Origin: Phycisphaeraceae bacterium
Lineage (GTDB): Bacteria > Planctomycetota > Phycisphaerae > Phycisphaerales > UBA1924
Direction: 5' to 3'
Assembly: GCA_009827205.1 (NCBI GenBank)
Contig: WUAK01000103.1
Span: 1 to 8,943, forward strand
Length of the DNA: 8,943 nt
Below the pieces are notes generated by a model that saw only the letters and a list, made by a program, of their open reading frames with translations, did no database searches and was not told the origin of the DNA. Every line of letters begins with the position of its first letter. Position 1 is the stretch's first letter. The position numbers and the translations under genes are program-made. Of the stretch, positions 5,159 through 8,943 are shown in pieces.

Positions 5159-6578
5159 ATCGGCCCTGATTGGCCCTTCGCTGCTCATCCACAGTCGTCA
5201 CAGCTGTCCGACTTTGAGTACCACTACGATTTGGCAATCTTCTTTCAGTCGTCGCGGCTGTCGGGGTTTGTAAGACGTTCATCGTGTGCTCGAGTTCAAG
5301 CAGCCGATTCAGGGCGACATCGAGCTGATGGCGCAGCCTGCTTCTCTTTGATTCGATGGTGCCGTGGTCAACCTGCGCGTGCACGAGTCTGTCGCCAAGC
5401 TCCTGCCGCTCTTCACCGTCGGCCGTATCGTGGTATCTCCTCTCGAGTTCGTCGAGCTTGAGCTTCACAGCGTAGAACTCGAAATTGGTGCGATGCAGAT
5501 CCTGTTCGAGGTCTTGTATCTTGTTGCTGACCTCGACAAACCTCTTGTGGGTTTGCTCAATCAGTTGCTCTTGATCTCTTCTCTGAAGAGCGATTGCTTC
5601 GTCATGAGCACGCTCGGCGGCGCCGTGCTTCTGATGCTGTATCGCGCGCAGGCGCTCGATGTACTCGATGATCTTTCCCTGGACTCTCTCGGGTGCGCGA
5701 ACGCTGAGTTGTGAGCCGTTGCACACGATCGCACCGATCGCGTCTTCGCCCCGCCAGATGTAGGGCTCGACGACGGTGCTGATGCCCTTGCGGAGCTGGT
5801 CGGCCTCGGCGGTGTACTCGAGCACGTTGCCCGCGGGTACGAGATCCGACACGTCGTGATCGACGGTGATGATCTCCCGCTTGTCGAAGTAGCGAACCGT
5901 GCCGAACTCGAGAATGTCGTCCTCGAAGCGTGCCGTGACCGCGTCGGCGCCGTCGAGACCGAGGTGTGAGTTGAGGAAGATCGCGACCTTACCCATGGAG
6001 AGCCCGCTCGCAGGGATGGCGCCGACCTCGGAATCGTTGAAAACACCGGCTTCTTCGAGCGATCCCCAGTGAACGAAGTGCTTGACGCCGTGGCTCTCGG
6101 CGATGGTGGTGAAAATGTCTTCGAGGTTCCCCGGAGCGATGTCTTTGCCCATGCTCTCGTCGTTCTCGGGTTGTTTCTCGCCTGCGACCTGCGAGGGGGT
6201 CGCGCCGGGCGTGGGTGCAGAACTCGGGATCAAGTTCATCGCGCCAACGGTCAGCGCGAGGCCTGCTGCTGCGAACATCGTCGTGTGCATGAGTCGTCTC
6301 CTGCGTGTGCTTGTTCGTGCTTCTTTGAATCGCTTTGCCAGCTCTGCTGTCTCGCCCAGCTCGGTGACCGCTTTCTCGATCGCCTCCGGCTCTGACATGC
6401 CGAGAATCATCAGGTCGTCCACGCGCATGCGGAGGTGATCCTCCAGCTCGTCGCGGATGCGCTCACGCTCTGCGGGTGGGAGCGCGAGCAGCTTCGTGAA
6501 TACATCGAGCCACTGTGTGATCGGATCGCGCGCCGAGGTGCGGACCGCTGGTTTGGTTCGCTGTTTGATCTCGCTCAT
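5157..6578 (-). CDS. HAAS-type transmembrane protein with extracytoplasmic secretin-like region and coiled coil
   Basis: Protein of 473 residues, function unknown. Residues about 20-84 form a helical HAAS / permease-prefix-like domain (PPAERERIRDELEDHLRMRV, then GMSEPEAIEKAVTELG), a module that in many bacteria sits next to PadR regulators. A basic stretch (RTSTRRRR, 88-95) precedes one transmembrane helix (about 99-117), so the N-terminus should be cytoplasmic and the rest outside. Residues about 150-315 hold a region that resembles the short secretin/TonB N-terminal domain of planctomycete proteins: YFDKREIITVDHDVSDLV, GISTVVEPYIWRG, and AIVCNGSQLSVRAPERVQGKIIEYIERLR. A long charged coiled coil runs from about 322 to 435, followed by an Arg/Thr-rich tail with an 18-residue duplication. 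The ATG overlaps the padR stop as ATGA, with a G-rich ribosome site (GGGGG) 7 nt upstream. I infer a membrane sensor or anti-regulator partnered with PadR. Confidence 0.82.
   Translation of the reverse strand: MSEIKQRTKPAVRTSARDPITQWLDVFTKLLALPPAERERIRDELEDHLRMRVDDLMILGMSEPEAIEKAVTELGETAELAKRFKEARTSTRRRRLMHTTMFAAAGLALTVGAMNLIPSSAPTPGATPSQVAGEKQPENDESMGKDIAPGNLEDIFTTIAESHGVKHFVHWGSLEEAGVFNDSEVGAIPASGLSMGKVAIFLNSHLGLDGADAVTARFEDDILEFGTVRYFDKREIITVDHDVSDLVPAGNVLEYTAEADQLRKGISTVVEPYIWRGEDAIGAIVCNGSQLSVRAPERVQGKIIEYIERLRAIQHQKHGAAERAHDEAIALQRRDQEQLIEQTHKRFVEVSNKIQDLEQDLHRTNFEFYAVKLKLDELERRYHDTADGEERQELGDRLVHAQVDHGTIESKRSRLRHQLDVALNRLLELEHTMNVLQTPTAATTERRLPNRSGTQSRTAVTTVDEQRRANQGR
5192..5264. repeat. 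Short in-frame duplication at the HAAS protein C-terminus
   Basis: A 19-bp segment at 5192-5210 recurs at 5246-5264 with 16 of 19 matches. The period is 54 bp, or 18 codons, and the encoded peptides PTAATT and RTAVTT align. It looks like a decayed tandem duplication of the C-terminal tail. Confidence 0.5.
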
Positions 6579-6958
6579 GCGACAGCCCCCGCTGCCGGGT
6601 CGGTCGCGATAAAGGAGTTGATGAGCGACGTGAACCGCTTGTGCGCTTCGATGCGTTGCTGTAGTCTGCGCTCACCCTTGGATGCGAGTCTGTACCACTT
6701 GCGTTTCCGGCCCGGCGCGTCGGGGTCTGCGGACTTGGACTTGATCTCTTCCCAGTCCGTCTCGACAAGCCCCTGCTTCTCCATCTTGGTCAGGAGCGGG
6801 TAAAGCTGGCTTGCGCCGATGCGGAACTCGTCCTCCGAGCGGGCGGCGATCTGTTTGGAGATCGAGTAGCCGTAGCTTGGGCCCTCGCTCAGAACGGACA
6901 ACACGATCAGCTCTGTGTGATCTTGAGTGAGCTGAGGCGTGGCGGTCTTGCGTGCCAT
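6575..6958 (-). CDS. PadR family transcriptional regulator
   Basis: Protein of 127 residues, the length of short PadR repressors (winged helix plus dimerisation helix). The winged-helix region covers about 12-95: TELIVLSVLSEGPSYGYSI (15-33), FRIGASQLYPLLTKMEKQGLVE (45-66, recognition helix and following turn), and the wing GRKRKWYRLASKG (83-95). The frame is open upstream to 7126, but ATG 6958 is chosen because GGAGG lies 6 nt before it and the PadR fold begins right after it; the extra 56 residues would cover the promoter. The stop overlaps the start of the HAAS protein gene (ATGA), so the two are co-translated. PadR proteins usually repress their own operon; the promoter here contains a repeated palindrome that would serve as operator. 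The inducing ligand is unknown. Confidence 0.93.
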   Translation of the reverse strand: MARKTATPQLTQDHTELIVLSVLSEGPSYGYSISKQIAARSEDEFRIGASQLYPLLTKMEKQGLVETDWEEIKSKSADPDAPGRKRKWYRLASKGERRLQQRIEAHKRFTSLINSFIATDPAAGAVA

Positions 6959-6988
6959 CGGGATCCTCCGGAGATTGTGTACCAGATC

Positions 6989-7017
6989 AAGATATATCGG
7001 TTTCAGATATATTGCAA
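6989..7017 (-). promoter_or_regulatory. padR promoter with embedded operator-like repeats
   Basis: On the minus strand TTGCAA (7012-7017) and TATCTT (6989-6994) are separated by 17 nt, each 4 of 6 to consensus, and the resulting leader of about 24 nt contains the GGAGG site. The self-palindrome GATATATC (6991-6998) recurs 15 bp away as GATATATT (7006-7013), so the pair also forms an inverted repeat ATATATC-N7-GATATAT. One copy overlaps the -10, and the other lies against the -35. This is the arrangement expected for autorepression by PadR. Confidence 0.6.
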
Positions 7018-7051
7018 CTTGAGTCACGAATAATCTGTGGATTCCAAGCCG

Positions 7052-7057
7052 TATACT
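7052..7057 (+). promoter_or_regulatory. Candidate -10 element for thrS
   Basis: TATACT (5 of 6 to TATAAT) about 100 nt before the thrS start. No clear -35 is seen 16-18 nt upstream. If used, the transcript would begin near 7064, at the start of the hairpin cluster. Confidence 0.35.
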
Positions 7058-7062
7058 CCGCC

Positions 7063-7124
7063 GCAGCCCGTCTCGGGCTCTGCATAGACGGTCTCCGTGT
7101 GCAGCAAACGGCGTGTTTGTTTGC
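7063..7124 (+). promoter_or_regulatory. thrS leader with competing hairpins
   Basis: Three foldable elements lie in the leader. Hairpin 1: GCAGCCCG (7063-7070) with CGGG (7074-7077) and CTGC (7080-7083), TCT loop. Hairpin 2: CTGCA (7080-7084) with TGCAG (7100-7104), containing an inner ACGG-TCT-CCGT stem (7088-7098). The CTGC at 7080-7083 is shared, so 1 in its long form and 2 exclude each other. Hairpin 3: GCAAAC (7104-7109) with GTTTGC (7119-7124), followed by ATTTTA. The layout resembles a leader control element; no tRNA-like anticodon loop or T-box motif is recognised. Confidence 0.35.
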
Positions 7125-7158
7125 ATTTTATATGGGTATTCGACAAGGGGCAGGCGTG

Positions 7159-8943
7159 ATGCCGCGTGTGACGCTTCCAGATGGTTCGGTGAAAGAGTTT
7201 GAGGGCCCGGTCTCCGCGTTCGATGTCGCGATGACCATCGGCGAGCGGCTCGCGCGGGCGGCGGTCGGCGCGAAGATCGACGGCGAGCTGACTGACCTCT
7301 CCACCACCATCACGACTGACTGCGATCTTGCGCTCATCACCGAGAAATCGCGTGACGGCGAGCACGACCCGGATGCGCTCTTCTTGGTGCGTCACTCCGC
7401 GGCGCATGTCATGGCAGAGGCGATCCAACGCATCGTGCCCGGCGCGCAGCTTGTGTATGGGCCGCCGCTCGACACGGGCTTCTACTACGACATCGCATTC
7501 CCTGATGACCGACCGCTCCGCGAGGGCGACTTCGAGGCGATCGAGAAAGAGATGGCTTCGATCATCAAGGAAGACCGCACGTTCACGCGCTACGAGCTGC
7601 CTGTGAACGAAGGAATGACCAAGCTGCAAGGCGAGGGCAGCAAGTACAAGGTCGACAATGCCGAGCGCGCGGTCGAAGCGATGAAGTCCAGCGGCGACTC
7701 GGGCGGGCTGTCTTGGTACGCGACGGGCGAGCCCGGCAAGAACTGGGAAGACCTCTGCAGGGGGCCGCACGTCCCGAGCACAGGCCGGATCGGCGCGATC
7801 AAGGTCATGTCGCTCGCTTCGAGTTACTGGCACGGCGACGAGACCTCGGACCGGCTCACGCGCGTGTACGGCACGGCGTTCTTCAGTAAGAAGGATCTCA
7901 AACAGCATCTCGAGCAACTCGAGGAAGCCAAGAAGCGCGACCACCGTGTTCTGGGCAAGCAGCTGCAGCTGTTTCACATAGATGAGGCGGTCGGGCAGGG
8001 GCTTGTGCTCTGGACACCGCGCGGCTCGATCATCCGCAAGGAACTGCAGGACTGGATCGGGACCGAGCTCCGCAAGATGGGCTACTCGGATGTCTACTGC
8101 CCCCATATCGGCAAGCTTGAGCTGTACAAGACGAGCGGCCACTTTCCTTACTACTCAGAGAGTCAGTTTGTACCGGTGATGGAGCGTCAGTTCCTGCGCG
8201 CGGTGAGCGATGAAGGCTGCTCGTGCGCCGAGCTGAGCAACATGATGGCCGAGGGCGACATCGAGGGCTATCTCCTCAAGCCCATGAACTGTCCGCACCA
8301 CATCAAGATCTACGCGAGTCAGCCCCGGAGCTACCGCGAGCTTCCGGTTCGGCTGAGCGAGTTCGGGACGGTTTACAGGTGGGAGCAGTCGGGTGAGCTC
8401 TCGGGCCTGACGCGGGTGCGTTCGTTCACAGTTGATGATGCCCACTTGTTTGTCAGGCCTGATCAGGTTGAAGAAGAAGTCGCGGGCTGCCTGAAGCTGG
8501 TGAAGCTTGCGTTCGAGACTCTCGGCATGAACGACTTCCGCGTGCGTGTGGGTCTCCGCGACCCGGACAGCGCGAAGTATGTCGGCAAGCCCGAGGTATG
8601 GGACAAAGCCGAGGAGGCGTGCCGCGCCGCGGCCGCGAGCCTCGGGGCGAAGGTCAGCGAAGAGCCGGGTGAGGCCGCGTTCTATGGTCCGAAGATCGAC
8701 TTCATCGTGAAGGACGTCATCGGCCGCGAGTGGCAGCTGGGCACGGTGCAGATCGATTACAACCTGCCCGAGCGGTTCGATCTTGAGTATGTGGGCAGTG
8801 ACAACGAGCGGCACCGCCCGGTGATGATCCACCGCGCCCCGTTTGGGTCGATGGAGCGTTTCGTTGGTGTGCTGATCGAGCACTTTGCCGGCGCATTCCC
8901 CGCTTGGCTCGCTCCCGAGCAGGTCCGGGTGCTGCCCATCAGC
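7159..8943 (+). CDS. thrS: Threonyl-tRNA synthetase (partial, 3' end outside window)
   Basis: Class II aminoacyl-tRNA synthetase that charges tRNA-Thr with threonine. The first 595 residues are present; roughly 100 residues of the anticodon-binding domain are missing. Order of domains: TGS (about 1-62), editing domain with H79-x3-H83 and LCRGPH (C200, H204), then the catalytic core with motif 2 YRWEQSGELSGLTRVRSFTVDDAH (406-429) and motif 3 HRAPFGSMERFVGVL (558-572). Zinc ligands C378, H429 and H558 are all in place, so both editing and aminoacylation should work. An extra stretch of about 20-25 residues (roughly 335-370) lies before KPMNCPHH (374-381). ATG 7159 is chosen over the in-frame ATG 7132 because AAGGGG lies 8 nt before it and MPRVTLPDGS is the usual TGS start. 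Divergent from padR, with its own leader. Confidence 0.97.
   Translation, partial: MPRVTLPDGSVKEFEGPVSAFDVAMTIGERLARAAVGAKIDGELTDLSTTITTDCDLALITEKSRDGEHDPDALFLVRHSAAHVMAEAIQRIVPGAQLVYGPPLDTGFYYDIAFPDDRPLREGDFEAIEKEMASIIKEDRTFTRYELPVNEGMTKLQGEGSKYKVDNAERAVEAMKSSGDSGGLSWYATGEPGKNWEDLCRGPHVPSTGRIGAIKVMSLASSYWHGDETSDRLTRVYGTAFFSKKDLKQHLEQLEEAKKRDHRVLGKQLQLFHIDEAVGQGLVLWTPRGSIIRKELQDWIGTELRKMGYSDVYCPHIGKLELYKTSGHFPYYSESQFVPVMERQFLRAVSDEGCSCAELSNMMAEGDIEGYLLKPMNCPHHIKIYASQPRSYRELPVRLSEFGTVYRWEQSGELSGLTRVRSFTVDDAHLFVRPDQVEEEVAGCLKLVKLAFETLGMNDFRVRVGLRDPDSAKYVGKPEVWDKAEEACRAAAASLGAKVSEEPGEAAFYGPKIDFIVKDVIGREWQLGTVQIDYNLPERFDLEYVGSDNERHRPVMIHRAPFGSMERFVGVLIEHFAGAFPAWLAPEQVRVLPIS

Noticed and set aside
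4787..5188. A 133-codon minus-strand frame starting MSSEGPIRADDHDFMVFDVD, crossing the nrdR leader and overlapping nrdR in another frame.
   Set aside because: Its first 50 codons look protein-like and would be translated through the leader hairpin, so a leader peptide was considered. It has no good ribosome site and shares some 270 nt with nrdR out of frame, where it becomes Arg-rich shadow sequence. Not called.
6959..7126. N-terminal extension of PadR by 56 residues.
   Set aside because: A strong ribosome site sits before ATG 6958, and the extension would cover the AT-rich promoter region and resembles no PadR N-terminus.
7132..7158. Upstream in-frame ATG of thrS giving nine extra residues.
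   Set aside because: No ribosome site precedes it, whereas AAGGGG stands 8 nt before ATG 7159, where the normal TGS domain begins.
7024..8142. A 372-codon minus-strand frame opposite thrS.
   Set aside because: Antisense shadow of a clearly conserved thrS; composition is Arg/Leu/Val-rich with no domain, and it would cover the padR promoter.
8155..8883. A 242-codon minus-strand frame opposite thrS.
   Set aside because: Shadow of the GC-rich thrS codon pattern; no recognisable domain or ribosome site.
1..8943. CRISPR arrays, tRNA or rRNA genes, transposases, phage genes and attachment sites.
   Set aside because: No regular spaced repeats, tRNA-like cloverleaf, rRNA segment, transposase motif or flanking terminal repeats were seen on reading through both strands.

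Overview
This window is dense, GC-rich bacterial chromosome with mostly housekeeping and accessory metabolic genes. I see no insertion sequence, phage gene, CRISPR array, tRNA or rRNA. The mix of a DUF3179 protein, a sialidase-like (BNR) secreted protein with a LamG-like tail, a PadR regulator fused by an ATGA overlap to a HAAS-type membrane protein, and a threonyl-tRNA synthetase with an extra segment before its KPMNCPHH motif suggests Planctomycetota, probably Phycisphaerae. That assignment is inference from gene character, not from a marker search.

Layout, left to right. (1) Minus strand 1-1642: the 5' part of a CoA-transferase alpha subunit (scoA-like, running off the left edge), preceded by a membrane-anchored DUF3179 protein gene 51 nt upstream. 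(2) A 93-nt divergent spacer (1643-1735) carrying a 16-bp near-palindrome. (3) Plus strand 1736-3478: a secreted sialidase-like protein whose stop overlaps the stop of the next, convergent gene. (4) Minus strand 3475-5058: nrdR, a lipoprotein gene and a uracil-DNA glycosylase gene, in that transcription order. nrdR and the lipoprotein are 2 nt apart, and the lipoprotein ribosome binding site lies inside the last nrdR codons. (5) Minus strand 5157-6958: padR and a HAAS-domain transmembrane protein, overlapping by ATGA, driven by a promoter that contains two copies of a GATATATC-type half-palindrome. (6) A 200-nt divergent spacer, then plus strand thrS from 7159 running off the right edge, with a leader that can form competing hairpins.

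The strongest unexplained signals are non-coding. A 15-bp inverted repeat with one mismatch (5070-5109) sits immediately before nrdR and locks its Shine-Dalgarno sequence in a stem. A perfect 8-2-8 palindrome (5141-5158) abuts a candidate nrdR promoter. A GCAG/CTGC/GCAG alternation in the thrS leader would allow mutually exclusive folds. The most interesting protein unit is the PadR-HAAS pair: the membrane protein joins a cytoplasmic HAAS-like domain to an extracytoplasmic secretin/TonB-short-domain-like region and a long coiled coil, a combination I cannot match to a described system.
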